Assembly (NCBI GenBank): GCA_002308595.1
Contig: DBWH01000001.1
Span: 1-34,911 of the forward strand
Direction: 5' to 3'
Origin: Mageeibacillus sp. UBA1243
GTDB lineage: Bacteria; Bacillota; Clostridia; UBA1212
DNA: 34,911 nt
Shown: in pieces, positions 1 to 8,227 of the stretch
Position numbering within the stretch: position 1 is the first letter of the stretch
Layout of the letters: every line of letters starts with the position of its first letter
The notes under the pieces: model-generated
What the model was told of the DNA's origin: nothing
The model's input: only the letters and a program-made list of their open reading frames with translations
Database searches by the model: none
Made by a program: the position numbers and the translations under genes

Positions 1-153
1 GCGGAACGTGCGAAGTCTTTCAAAAAATCTGTTTTCAGCACTTGGAAAAACAGGAAGATACACGAACCCGAGGGGCCCCCGCAAAGTCCAAAGACTTTGT
101 GGGGAAAGGAGCCGCAGCGGAACGTGCGAAGTCTTTCAAAAATCTGTTTTCAG
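1..153. repeat. Imperfect direct repeat, two copies 116 bp apart
   Basis: A segment of about 38 bp at 1-38 recurs at 117-153 with one A missing from the A-run; both begin GCGGAACGTGCGAAGTC. The first copy starts at the window edge, so the array may continue upstream. Between the copies lies a 12-bp hairpin (77-104). No credible gene crosses the region; the open frames here have no ribosome site and only translate the repeat. It is probably an intergenic repeat element or a degraded gene end. Confidence 0.7.
77..104. repeat. 12-bp hairpin between the direct repeats
   Basis: CCCCGCAAAGTC (77-88) pairs with GACTTTGTGGGG (93-104) around the loop CAAA, with one G-T wobble. No T-run follows on either side, so a simple intrinsic terminator is unlikely. 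It looks like part of the repeat element. Confidence 0.6.
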
Positions 154-332
154 TATTTTGGAAGACGAGCAAGTGCAGCTTGCGGCGACGAAGTCCCTGA
201 TGGCCCACAGAAACGGTCGCAAAGTCCTCAAATCCGCAGGATTAAGCGGTTCAGGGCATGTGATCTACTGGCTCGACAGGATGTGAATGCTGGAAAAAAG
301 TAAATAACGCATCAAATTCTTAAAAGAAACTT

Positions 333-383
333 AAGTTGTGCGACTCTATTCCCTAAAGTAGTCGCACAACTTTTGTTTTTTTG
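333..383 (+). terminator. Intrinsic terminator, 13-bp perfect stem
   Basis: AAGTTGTGCGACT (333-345) pairs perfectly with AGTCGCACAACTT (360-372) around a 14-nt loop, followed by TTTTGTTTTTTTG. It probably ends a transcript entering from the left of the window. The bases to the left are also T-rich when read on the other strand, so it may act in both directions. Confidence 0.8.
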
Positions 384-672
384 TGATATAATGAGGCTAA
401 CAATCAGTGCCGGTTCACTCTGGTTTTGTTTATTATCGAAAGTGCCGCATAAGCTTGATTCGATATCCAACATCTGATCCACAGTTTGACCCGACAAAGT
501 CAAAGCAGCGTACTCGTACCTAGATTTAGAATTCTCAGAATTATGGGCGATTTCAAGAAGATGCGGAACCGGATTAATATGTAATGATTTTATTCTTCCA
601 TTAGAACCAAAGTCATAATGTATTATTTGGGGCCTTAGCTATTTTTACAATCAAATCCACAGGAGGTAAACT
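384..672. other. Gene-free AT-rich stretch upstream of the secreted protein
   Basis: No open frame with a ribosome site is visible. An extended -10 sequence TGATATAAT (384-392) directly follows the terminator T-run, but no -35 is seen, so it is only a weak promoter candidate for the gene at 673. Nothing else was recognised. Confidence 0.4.
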
Positions 673-2016
673 ATGACCAGGAAAATTTTATGTATAATCA
701 CTTCAGTCTTGGTATTTTTCTCGTTTCTCTTTATCCTGAGTTCGGCGGCGGAGACCGGTTTTGATCTCGACAAAGAGACGGCGGTGAAACTCGTAAAAGC
801 ATATTCAGAGATACGTCATAACGTCGGATGGACGTTCCATTGGTATAAAGGCGGGGCTTCTCTTGAATACATCATGAGTTCCGAAGACACGCCCTCGGAA
901 ACAATTCTATATAAAAATGTTTTTGGTATGTATTGGCATCAGGTTAAGGACGGTTACGACCCGGACAGCGTGAAAGAAATGATAAAGTCAACTTTCACGA
1001 AAAGTAAGGCAAAAAGTATAATCGAAAACAGCAACGACTTTTTTGACAAATACTATTTCTGTGACGGAGTCTGGTACTATGGTTCGTACATGGGTGCAAC
1101 GTATACGCCTTACGACAACAACGACTATACTGCAAGACCGAGCGACTATTTTCTTGACGATGAGATTGAAAATCTTGTGATTAAAGAAAACGCCAATGGT
1201 TTTGCCGTCGTTTCCGTTCCGGCCCATCAACTTTGTGATGGAGGGTATGCAACCGCCTCGCGCAGGGATAATATCACTGTCGACATATTCCTGACATTTG
1301 AAGACGGTGCATGGAAAGTCTCCGGAGAAGACTGCTTTGAGATGCTCTTTTTAACAGACAGAAGAGTAGGGAGGAACGGAGAGTTTACAGAAGCCGTGGC
1401 TGACGTTTGCCTGACAGCGGCAATATACGATATATACAACTACTCCATAAACCAAAACTATGCCCAATGCGAGTCAGGCGGTCTTGAAATGAAGATTATA
1501 CAACCTGAAGGGATCACGACAACGTCTTATACAAGACTTGAAGGCAATCTTGCCGATCCTGAAACATGGAAACAGTTCAGAGAGTCATACTGCACTAAAA
1601 ACGTTGCGGATCTGCTGGCACCGATTTTTTATCTTGGCGATGACGGATTGTATTATTTCACCGGTGTTCCCCACAGTCCTTACGGTCCCGGATATCAGCT
1701 GACAGCCGAAGAAGATAAAAACAAGAATACAATAACAATCGTGTCAAAGAGTGATTCAGCAGCAGAAGTTGCCTATCACATAGAAAATCTTGGCGTCACG
1801 CTGAAAGTCGGTTTCGTCAAAACCGTTGAGGGGTGGAAGGTCAGCACAAATGATTGGATCAGCGAGCTTGACACAACGTTCGGATTGCTTCAGAACAGAG
1901 AGATCAGTCACCCGAATCCCGGCACATCTGACATGAGCAGCGTTTTCACTGTCATGGTTGCCGCAGCAATAGCCTTGGTCGTTATCCTGCCAAGGAAAAA
2001 GAACACGGTGAAATAA
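673..2016 (+). CDS. Secreted, probably wall-anchored protein with two IseA-like domains
   Basis: A 447-residue exported protein of unknown function. The ATG is set by AGGAGG at 661-666. Residues 1-26 form a signal peptide (positive start, long hydrophobic core, Ala-rich end). The C-terminus has NPGTSD (415-420), a hydrophobic segment (about 423-440) and a PRKKNTVK tail, which resembles a sortase signal of the NPxTxD kind. The mature part appears to contain two related units, about 34-235 and 295-410. Each has an amphipathic helix, a hydrophobic/aromatic strand region and an ending like 'GWKVS' or 'AWKVSG'. This pattern recalls IseA/YoeB DL-endopeptidase inhibitors, by eye only. The gene is more AT-rich than its right-hand neighbours, so it may be acquired. 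It is monocistronic: a terminator follows at 2052-2080. Confidence 0.75.
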   Translation: MTRKILCIITSVLVFFSFLFILSSAAETGFDLDKETAVKLVKAYSEIRHNVGWTFHWYKGGASLEYIMSSEDTPSETILYKNVFGMYWHQVKDGYDPDSVKEMIKSTFTKSKAKSIIENSNDFFDKYYFCDGVWYYGSYMGATYTPYDNNDYTARPSDYFLDDEIENLVIKENANGFAVVSVPAHQLCDGGYATASRRDNITVDIFLTFEDGAWKVSGEDCFEMLFLTDRRVGRNGEFTEAVADVCLTAAIYDIYNYSINQNYAQCESGGLEMKIIQPEGITTTSYTRLEGNLADPETWKQFRESYCTKNVADLLAPIFYLGDDGLYYFTGVPHSPYGPGYQLTAEEDKNKNTITIVSKSDSAAEVAYHIENLGVTLKVGFVKTVEGWKVSTNDWISELDTTFGLLQNREISHPNPGTSDMSSVFTVMVAAAIALVVILPRKKNTVK

Positions 2017-2051
2017 CCGGCTGAGAATAAAGATGAAGCAACTTTAGAGAG

Positions 2052-2080
2052 AAAGCGGGGAGCTGTCGTTTCCCGCTTTT
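2052..2080 (+). terminator. Intrinsic terminator after the secreted-protein gene
   Basis: AAAGCGGG (2052-2059) pairs perfectly with CCCGCTTT (2072-2079) around a 12-nt loop, ending in TTTT. It lies 36 bp after the stop codon. Confidence 0.8.
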
Positions 2081-2124
2081 GCAGTTTAAACAGGCACGGA
2101 TGATGATACACAGACGGATAATTC

Positions 2125-2153
2125 TTGAAAAACAATTTCTTTTTTTGTATAAC
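2125..2153 (+). promoter_or_regulatory. Sigma-A-type promoter for the 2238-4150 pair
   Basis: TTGAAA (2125-2130), 17-bp spacer, TATAAC (2148-2153). Start of transcription is expected near 2160. It sits between the terminator at 2052-2080 and the gene at 2238. Confidence 0.75.
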
Positions 2154-2171
2154 ATCCTTATTATTTTTTGA

Positions 2172-2210
2172 GATTGAGGAAGCCGTGATTGAGGAAGCCG
2201 TGATTGAGGC
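2172..2210 (+). repeat. 15-bp tandem repeat, about 2.6 copies, in a 5' leader
   Basis: GATTGAGGAAGCCGT is repeated at 2172-2186 and 2187-2201, followed by a partial copy to about 2209. It lies in the predicted untranslated leader between the promoter at 2125 and the ribosome site at 2224-2229. The repeat could be a site of slippage variation. Confidence 0.8.
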
Positions 2211-2237
2211 TTGTGACATTGGCGGGAGGCGAACCAA

Positions 2238-2933
2238 ATGGAGAGACTGGAGACTGAAGACAGGCTGGATTACAAAAAGCTCTTTACGGCCCTTGTTGAC
2301 ACAAGCAAGCTGATATGCGAGCACGTCGGCATCTTCGACGGTGACTACATACTCGACAGGGATATAACAATTAACAACAGCAGCGGCTACGGCACAAGGA
2401 ACGAGTACTACCTGCTGACCCCGGATGAGTACATTGGCTATGTGAAGCTGGCAAGGAAAAACAGGCAGATCGGTTTTTTCGAGGCAAGAAGGCTTATGAA
2501 GATTGAACCTGACGCCAATGAAACCCGCCCGCTTCAGGCCGGAAAAGTCAGGTCTTTTGAAGTTGTGACACTGAGAGAGACAGGTATGCGAGGGGCCCAC
2601 GAGACCGAGATTGTTATGAAAGACGGCCGGGCGGAGGTTTCGCGTTACGGAATCCGCTATCATGAAGGCAATGACGAACGCGTGCTTGACGAGCGTGCGG
2701 TCTGCAGTGAAAAGGCAATGCTTGACATTCTCAACCGCTGCAGGATTCTCTCATGGAACGGATTTCACGGCAAGCATCCGAAGGGAGTTCTTGACGGCAT
2801 CATGTTCCGGTTTAATGCGACCGTAAACGGCGGTGAGACAATCCGTGCAGACGGCTCGCAGAATTTCCCGAAAAAATACTATGAATTCAGGGATGCTCTC
2901 TACAGCGTTCTACACCCTGACAAAGGAGATTGA
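2238..2933 (+). CDS. Unknown cytosolic protein, 231 aa
   Basis: I do not recognise a family. The ATG at 2238 has GGGAGG at 2224-2229 with an 8-bp gap. There is no signal peptide or membrane segment. The protein is charged and globular-looking; its last 60 residues include a Gly/Asn-rich stretch and 'NFPKKYYEFRDAL', which resembles the ends of small domains often found in orphan Clostridia proteins. It is followed 2 bp later by a lipoprotein gene with which it shares a transcript, so a cell-surface or stress-related partner role is possible but unsupported. Confidence 0.85.
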   Translation: MERLETEDRLDYKKLFTALVDTSKLICEHVGIFDGDYILDRDITINNSSGYGTRNEYYLLTPDEYIGYVKLARKNRQIGFFEARRLMKIEPDANETRPLQAGKVRSFEVVTLRETGMRGAHETEIVMKDGRAEVSRYGIRYHEGNDERVLDERAVCSEKAMLDILNRCRILSWNGFHGKHPKGVLDGIMFRFNATVNGGETIRADGSQNFPKKYYEFRDALYSVLHPDKGD

Positions 2934-2935
2934 TT

Positions 2936-4150
2936 ATGACTAAACGTTTACCCGCATTTATTGCATTGGCGATTGCTTTTATGCTCGCTATCTGCGCCCT
3001 TCCGGGCTGCAAAAGTTCAAAGAAGAATAATTCGGGAAAACCCGACGGTTCGAGCACGGCCGCGCCCGAAAAGGAACCCGTAAAGATGATGGACGTGTAC
3101 GGCATTGGCGGCAATAAGATTGCTTCAATTCCGCAGGACTCCGAGGCAACCGTTTTTGACAGCGGCATCTTTTACAGCGTAACCAAGGACGAGGACGAGG
3201 AGACCTCAACGTATACGGCGGAATACCATATGCTCAGTGAGGACGGCACTGACGTGCAGCTCGGTTCACTTGCGTTCGTCGGTTACGAGACGTCTTATGC
3301 GAGGACAGAGTTCGGAGGCTGCATTTATTCGACCTACACAGAGGGCAGCCTTGCCGACTTTTCCAAGGACAACCTCTATCTGCTCAGGTTTGACCTTGCC
3401 GCCAAGAAAATCGAGCGGTACCTCATCTCCGAAGCGGGCTACCCCTACACATCGGTCACTGTCGCCAACGGAAAAATACTCGTCATGAATTACGAGCAGG
3501 ACGACTCTTCCGCAAACACTGTTTACGAATTTGACCCTATGTTCAACAAAGTCAGGAAAGTTCTCACATACACGGCAACGCCGGGCGGTACAGGCAGTAT
3601 GCGCGGCATATGCGGAACGACCGACGGTTTCATTTTGCTCAGGCTTGACCTTAGCGGCAGCAACAAACTCTATGCCGAGCGCTACGACACAGGCTACAAC
3701 AAGGTTTCGGAAACGCTGATAAGCGATTGCATCGTTGAAGCTGCCGGCAAGTTTCTGACTCCCGGGGACGCTGCTCAGGAGCCCGCTCACATTGTTTTCG
3801 GTCTACGTGTTTCAGACGACAGATATCTTTTCTACCGAAACGCAAGCACGACATGCGCCGTGATCGATCTTGAAACCGCCAATCTTCTCTTTGCGGGCGA
3901 CTCAAACTGCGAAATGAGTACCGGTGACGGCACGCCTGTAGTATTCAAACCCCAATACGCCAAGGAAGAATCCGGCAAGAGCTTCAGCATAACAGGCATC
4001 AAAGGCGGAGAGACCGCGGCAATAACGGTTGCGCCCGCAGACTCTTCGCAGCGGCTTTTCAGCATATCCGCTGCGAAGAACGGCAGGGTCCTGATGCGCC
4101 TCATCGGAACCGACAGCACTCACAGCTATCTGCTTTATGACTTAAAGTGA
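2936..4150 (+). CDS. Lipoprotein of unknown function, beta-propeller-like
   Basis: A 404-residue exported lipoprotein. I chose the ATG at 2936 over the TTG at 2930 because AAAGGAG (2922-2928) lies 7 bp before it. Residues 1-24 form a lipoprotein signal ending ALPG, with the lipid-bearing Cys25. A Ser/Lys/Asn/Pro-rich tether (26-50) follows. The remainder is made of repeated short strand-rich stretches such as 'YLLRFDLAAKKIERY' and 'TVYEFDPMFNKVRKV', in the manner of a WD40/PQQ-type propeller; this fold assignment is inference. It sits 2 bp after the 2238 gene. A GC-rich hairpin follows at 4165-4205. Confidence 0.85.
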   Translation: MTKRLPAFIALAIAFMLAICALPGCKSSKKNNSGKPDGSSTAAPEKEPVKMMDVYGIGGNKIASIPQDSEATVFDSGIFYSVTKDEDEETSTYTAEYHMLSEDGTDVQLGSLAFVGYETSYARTEFGGCIYSTYTEGSLADFSKDNLYLLRFDLAAKKIERYLISEAGYPYTSVTVANGKILVMNYEQDDSSANTVYEFDPMFNKVRKVLTYTATPGGTGSMRGICGTTDGFILLRLDLSGSNKLYAERYDTGYNKVSETLISDCIVEAAGKFLTPGDAAQEPAHIVFGLRVSDDRYLFYRNASTTCAVIDLETANLLFAGDSNCEMSTGDGTPVVFKPQYAKEESGKSFSITGIKGGETAAITVAPADSSQRLFSISAAKNGRVLMRLIGTDSTHSYLLYDLK

Positions 4151-4164
4151 GGCGCAGTCAGGCG

Positions 4165-4205
4165 CTGCCGCCCTGCCGCCAATAAACAGGCTTCAGCGGC
4201 GGCAG
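4165..4205 (+). terminator. GC-rich hairpin after the lipoprotein gene, possible terminator
   Basis: CTGCCGCC occurs twice in tandem (4165-4172 and 4173-4180); either copy can pair perfectly with GGCGGCAG (4198-4205). There is no T-run after the stem, so termination is uncertain. Confidence 0.45.
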
Positions 4206-4223
4206 TCTGCGGGCAAGAAAGCT

Positions 4224-4252
4224 TTGACAGCGCACGCAGTCTTTTGTATTAT
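4224..4252 (+). promoter_or_regulatory. Near-consensus sigma-A promoter of the ABC-F gene
   Basis: TTGACA (4224-4229), 17-bp spacer, TATTAT (4247-4252). Transcription should start around 4258-4260, exactly where the AAGCCGGCTT hairpin begins. Confidence 0.85.
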
Positions 4253-4256
4253 TGGT

Positions 4257-4292
4257 AAGCCGGCTTTTTGACTGGAGTTGAGAAGCCGGCTT
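4257..4292 (+). promoter_or_regulatory. Inverted repeat at the start of the ABC-F transcript
   Basis: AAGCCGGCTT occurs at 4257-4266 and 4283-4292. The word is self-complementary, so the two copies can form one 10-bp stem with a 16-nt loop, and the DNA carries a symmetrical dyad suitable for a dimeric repressor. Only a short T-stretch follows, so an attenuator is possible but weak. It lies between the promoter and the ribosome site at 4307-4314. Confidence 0.65.
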
Positions 4293-4319
4293 GAGTTTTA
4301 TTATCCGGAGGGAGAGGCA

Positions 4320-6272
4320 TTGGCGACAGTTGTGGAAGTCAGGAACCTGTCGTGCGAATTCGGCGCCGTAAAGGTTCTTGAAGACGTGAATATGACTGTG
4401 TTTACGGGCGACCGCATTGGCGTCATCGGCGACAACGGTTCCGGCAAGACCACCCTCCTGAACATCATATCAGGCAGGACGGACGAGCTTTCGTATCGCG
4501 GACATGTTGCGGTTAACGCGGCAAGGGTCGGCATTCTCTCGCAGCGAACGGGCGAGGACAACCGCGATATTTCGGTCTACGACGACTATATTTCGGTTTT
4601 TTCGGACCTCATTGCGCTTGAAAACGAGATTGCAGACCTTGAAAAGGCACTCTCGGAAGGCGGCGACGCGGCTGCTCTCTCTGAAAAAATCGCCAAAAAC
4701 TATGAGACGTTTGTCGCAAAAGGCGGCCTAACCTACAAGTCAAGGGTTTCAGGCATGCTTATCGGCCTCGGATTCGAAGGCATTTCGCACCTCCCCGTGA
4801 AAAGTCTCAGCGGCGGTCAGAAGCTGCGCCTGGCGCTCGGAAAACTGCTTCTCGAGTCGCCGGAACTTCTGCTCCTTGACGAGCCCACGAACCACCTTGA
4901 CACCGAATCAATCGAGTTTCTCGAAGAGAGCCTCAAAAGCTACAGGGGCACCGTGCTTGCGGTCTCGCACGACAGGTATTTTCTTGACACAGTCACAACA
5001 AAGACGCTGCTCATCGAAGACGGCAACGGCACTCTCTACAACGCCCCATACACCAAATACATCCCCCTGCGCGAGCAGGACATTGAATACAAAAAGCGTC
5101 TCTACGCGAAGCAGCAGAAGGAGATTGCCCACATAAACGACGTCATCGCGACCCAGCGGCGCTGGAACCAGGAGCACAACTACGTGACCGCGGAAAACTG
5201 GCAGAAAAAGCTCGACCGCATGGACGTTCTTGAGGACCCTGCGACATACGCCAATGACATCACAATAAACTTCGAGACGCTCGAAAGAGGCGGCGATGAA
5301 GTCCTTGGCGTCAAGGGGCTCGCTTTCGGCTACGGCAGTCCGCTCTTCAGAAACCTCAGTTTTGACGTGAGGCGCGGCGACAGGCTTGTCATCACAGGCA
5401 GGAACGGCGGCGGCAAATCGACGCTTCTCAAGCTCATCTACGGTCTTTTGACGCCTGACGAAGGCACAATAAAACTCGGTGCGGGCATCACGATCTCATA
5501 CTACTCGCAGGACTTTGCCGAGCTCAATCTTGCCGCCAATCCGTTTGAGGAGACTTTTGAGGCCGCAAACTATGACTACTATAACGGCGGAGGCCTCCCC
5601 AAGTTCCGGGGCATAACCGCCTGCAGGAACGCCCTTGCCGCGTTCGGGTTCACGGGCGACGACGTATTCAAGTCAAACGACCTGCTCTCCGGAGGTGAAA
5701 AGGCAAGGCTTGCGCTTTTGAAACTTACCTATAAAAAGGGAAATCTGCTGCTCCTTGACGAGCCCACGAACCACCTTGACATAAGGACGTGCGAGATACT
5801 TGAGAGCGCGATTTCAAACTTCAAAGGCACCGTGATATGCGTCTCCCACGACAGGTATTTTGTCGAAAAAATCAAGGCAAAAACGCTTAATCTTGACGGG
5901 TACACCGTGTCGGGCAGCGGCATGAGCGAGTTTGTTTCAGGCAGAGACACGCTCCTTTCGGCGGGCATTTCCGGAAACCGCTCGCAGAAGGAAAAGTCGG
6001 CCGAGTCAAGGGAGGCATTTCTTAAAGCCAAGGAGGACAGAGCCGCGGCGAAGAAGCTTCAGAAAAGGATTGCCGCGCTTGAAGCCGAAATTAAAGCCGT
6101 CGAGGACGGGCTTTCAGAGTGCAGCAGGATACTCTCCGACCCCGCTCTGGCTTCGGATTTTGAGCTCATCTCCGAAAACTACGCAAAGCACGACGAGCTG
6201 AAGAAAAAGCTTGACGATCTTGAGCTTGAGTATCTTGAAGCCATCGAAATTTCAGATAATCAGGACATTTAA
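4320..6272 (+). CDS. ABC-F family ATPase (ribosome-associated)
   Basis: A 650-residue soluble protein with two ABC ATPase domains and no membrane segments, the ABC-F layout. These proteins bind the ribosomal E site to rescue stalled ribosomes or protect against antibiotics. The start is TTG at 4320, set by GGAGGGAG at 4307-4314; longer frames lack a ribosome site. Visible motifs are Walker A GDNGSGKTT (about 38), LSGGQ (about 163), LLLLDEPTNHLD (about 184), a charged interdomain linker (about 235-320), second Walker A GRNGGGKST (about 360), LSGGE (about 455) and a second DEPTNHLD (about 480). A Lys/Glu coiled-coil tail covers about 565-650, as in Uup/YfmR-like members. The subfamily cannot be fixed by eye. 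A convergent terminator follows. Confidence 0.93.
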   Translation: MATVVEVRNLSCEFGAVKVLEDVNMTVFTGDRIGVIGDNGSGKTTLLNIISGRTDELSYRGHVAVNAARVGILSQRTGEDNRDISVYDDYISVFSDLIALENEIADLEKALSEGGDAAALSEKIAKNYETFVAKGGLTYKSRVSGMLIGLGFEGISHLPVKSLSGGQKLRLALGKLLLESPELLLLDEPTNHLDTESIEFLEESLKSYRGTVLAVSHDRYFLDTVTTKTLLIEDGNGTLYNAPYTKYIPLREQDIEYKKRLYAKQQKEIAHINDVIATQRRWNQEHNYVTAENWQKKLDRMDVLEDPATYANDITINFETLERGGDEVLGVKGLAFGYGSPLFRNLSFDVRRGDRLVITGRNGGGKSTLLKLIYGLLTPDEGTIKLGAGITISYYSQDFAELNLAANPFEETFEAANYDYYNGGGLPKFRGITACRNALAAFGFTGDDVFKSNDLLSGGEKARLALLKLTYKKGNLLLLDEPTNHLDIRTCEILESAISNFKGTVICVSHDRYFVEKIKAKTLNLDGYTVSGSGMSEFVSGRDTLLSAGISGNRSQKEKSAESREAFLKAKEDRAAAKKLQKRIAALEAEIKAVEDGLSECSRILSDPALASDFELISENYAKHDELKKKLDDLELEYLEAIEISDNQDI

Positions 6273-6273
6273 A

Positions 6274-6310
6274 AAGGGGCCGCAAAGACCCCTTCTCTTT
6301 TATTGTTTAA
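6274..6310. terminator. Bidirectional terminator between convergent ABC-F and metal-ATPase genes
   Basis: AAGGGG (6274-6279) pairs with CCCCTT (6289-6294). The stem is followed by CTCTTTTATTG on the plus strand and by TTTTTAAAT on the minus strand. It serves both converging transcripts. Confidence 0.75.
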
Positions 6311-6325
6311 CTGTATGACTGCTCT

Positions 6326-8212
6326 TTACGCGCGCATAACTCTCAGTGAGTTCAGTATTGCGAGTATCAGAACTCCGACGTCCGCAAAGACCGCTACCCA
6401 CATCACACCGAAACCGAACGCTGCAGCCAGCAGCACCAGCAGTTTAACGCTTATCGCAAACACAACGTTCTGGCGCGCGACCTTCACCGTTTTCTTCGAT
6501 ATCTGAGAAGCCCTCACAAGCTTTCCGAGGTCATCGTTCATTATAATGCAGTCCGCTGCCTCAACAGCCGCATCCTGTCCGACGCCGCCCATCGCGATAC
6601 CGACGTCGGCAAGAGCCAGTACAGGCGCGTCATTTATACCGTCACCGACGTAGACCGTGGACTTTTTGGCGTCTTGGATAACCGAGCCGAGAGCCCTTAT
6701 CTTGCCCTCAGGAAGAAGCTCCGACCTGTACTCGTCAAATCCGCACTCATTCGCAACCTCTCTGCACGCACCGTCGCGGTCGCCCGAAAGCATCATTATC
6801 CTCTTCGCGCCGCACTTTTTTCTAAGCGCGTCAAACGTTTCCTTCACGCCGTCCTTGACCCTGTCGCCAAGTTCAAACACGCCAAGGTATTTATCGTCTT
6901 CAAACACAAACACCTCAGTCGCCTTGCCGTCAGACGAAAAACCGTCGCCGGCAATCTTTTTGGCGTATCTCTGGTTGCCCGCTCTGTAAAGCGTGTCGCC
7001 CGCCGTGACCGAGACTCCGAGACCCGGAATTTCCCTGTAATCATCAGGCTTCTGTGAAACCTTCGCGCCCTCCGAAGCGCAATACCTTACAATTGCCTCC
7101 GCGATCGGATGATTCGAGCCGCTCTCAATGAGCATCGCAGCGTCAATGAGCCGCTTCCTGTCAATGCCCTCCGCCGGAACGACCGCGCGCACCGTAAACG
7201 AGCCCGAAGTCACGGTGCCCGTCTTGTCAAAAACGTAATTTTCAACCTCCGAGAGCCTCTCGAGATACTCCGCGCCCTTAACAAGGACGCCCTCTTTTGA
7301 AGCCCTTCCGACGCCCGCGAAAAACGCCAAGGGAATTGACACCACAAGCGCGCACGGACACGAAACTACGAGGAACATTATCGCCGTCCTGATCCAGCGC
7401 TCAGGCGCACGGAATATTATTGACGGTATGACTGCAAGAAGAATCGCGAAAATTACGACTACAGGCGTGTAGACCCTCGCAAACTTTGTGATAAACCTCT
7501 CCGTGACGGATTTGTTCATCGAAGCCTCTTCAACGAGCGATATGATCCTCTCCTGGCTGGAGTTCTCAGCGGTCGTCACGGTTCTGATTTTGAGGAGCCC
7601 GTCCGTCGAAACAGTTCCGCCGAATACGTTCTCGCCGGGGCCTACGCTCACAGGCGCAGATTCTCCCGTTATACTTGACGTATCGATGCCCGAAAGCCCT
7701 TCCGTTACAATGCCGTCAATCGGTATCCTCTCGCCCGGCCGCACCTCGATAATGCTTCCGACAGCCACCTCTCCGGGTTTTTTGTCAACGATTCCGCTGT
7801 CCGTCACAAGGTGGCACGTGTCAACGCGAAGCCCCGCCGCAGCCGAGATCATGTTTCTGCTCCTTCCGACCGCAATGTCCTGGAAAAGCTCGCCGACGCT
7901 GTAGAAAATTATCACTGCGATGCCTTCAATGTACTCGCCAATGAAAAACGCCGCGACCGACGCGATCGTCATCAGGAACCTCTCGTCAAGGAAATCGCCC
8001 GAAAACACGTTCTTCACCGCGCCGACCATGATGTCAAATCCGAGTATCATATAGATCGCCGCGTAGACGATTATTCTCATGACGAAGAAGCCCGTATTGC
8101 CGAAGTCAATCGGTATGAGCGCAAACGACACGGCCGCCGCAACCAGCAGCACCGTGGCAACTATTATTTTCAACAGTTCCCTTTTATGTTTTCTTTTCAT
8201 CTTTTTATGCAT
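6326..8212 (-). CDS. zntA: P1B-type Zn/Cd/Pb-exporting ATPase
   Basis: A 628-residue membrane pump that uses ATP to export divalent soft metals. It has the P-type motifs TGES (182-185), CPC in a transmembrane helix (285-287), the phosphorylated Asp in DKTGT (329), the HP pair (368-369) and GDGINDAP (523-530). K590 in the seventh helix and D611 in the eighth match the E. coli ZntA pair typical of the Zn/Cd/Pb group (P1B-2). Unlike ZntA or CadA it has no N-terminal metal-binding domain; a separate HMA gene lies 15 bp upstream. The ATG at 8212 has no clear ribosome site, so the Met at 8200 is an alternative and expression may depend on translational coupling. It is the last gene of the operon. 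Confidence 0.93.
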   Translation of the reverse strand: MHKKMKRKHKRELLKIIVATVLLVAAAVSFALIPIDFGNTGFFVMRIIVYAAIYMILGFDIMVGAVKNVFSGDFLDERFLMTIASVAAFFIGEYIEGIAVIIFYSVGELFQDIAVGRSRNMISAAAGLRVDTCHLVTDSGIVDKKPGEVAVGSIIEVRPGERIPIDGIVTEGLSGIDTSSITGESAPVSVGPGENVFGGTVSTDGLLKIRTVTTAENSSQERIISLVEEASMNKSVTERFITKFARVYTPVVVIFAILLAVIPSIIFRAPERWIRTAIMFLVVSCPCALVVSIPLAFFAGVGRASKEGVLVKGAEYLERLSEVENYVFDKTGTVTSGSFTVRAVVPAEGIDRKRLIDAAMLIESGSNHPIAEAIVRYCASEGAKVSQKPDDYREIPGLGVSVTAGDTLYRAGNQRYAKKIAGDGFSSDGKATEVFVFEDDKYLGVFELGDRVKDGVKETFDALRKKCGAKRIMMLSGDRDGACREVANECGFDEYRSELLPEGKIRALGSVIQDAKKSTVYVGDGINDAPVLALADVGIAMGGVGQDAAVEAADCIIMNDDLGKLVRASQISKKTVKVARQNVVFAISVKLLVLLAAAFGFGVMWVAVFADVGVLILAILNSLRVMRA

Positions 8213-8227
8213 TACGCCGCATTGGCG

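Noticed and set aside
1..153. CRISPR array
   Set aside because: Only two imperfect copies with a hairpin-bearing interval; no cas genes in the window.
8..303. Two short frames in the left-edge repeat
   Set aside because: They overlap in different frames, only translate the repeat, and lack ribosome sites.
384..392. Extended -10 promoter for the gene at 673
   Set aside because: No -35 element, overlap with the terminator tail, and 280 bp from the gene; listed only as a weak candidate in the gene-free stretch.
2125..2313. 62-codon frame containing the 15-bp repeat
   Set aside because: It starts inside the predicted -35 box and overlaps the better gene at 2238.
1908..2663. A 251-codon open frame on the minus strand
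   Set aside because: It lies across two plus-strand genes that have good ribosome sites, has none itself, and its protein is low in recognisable features.
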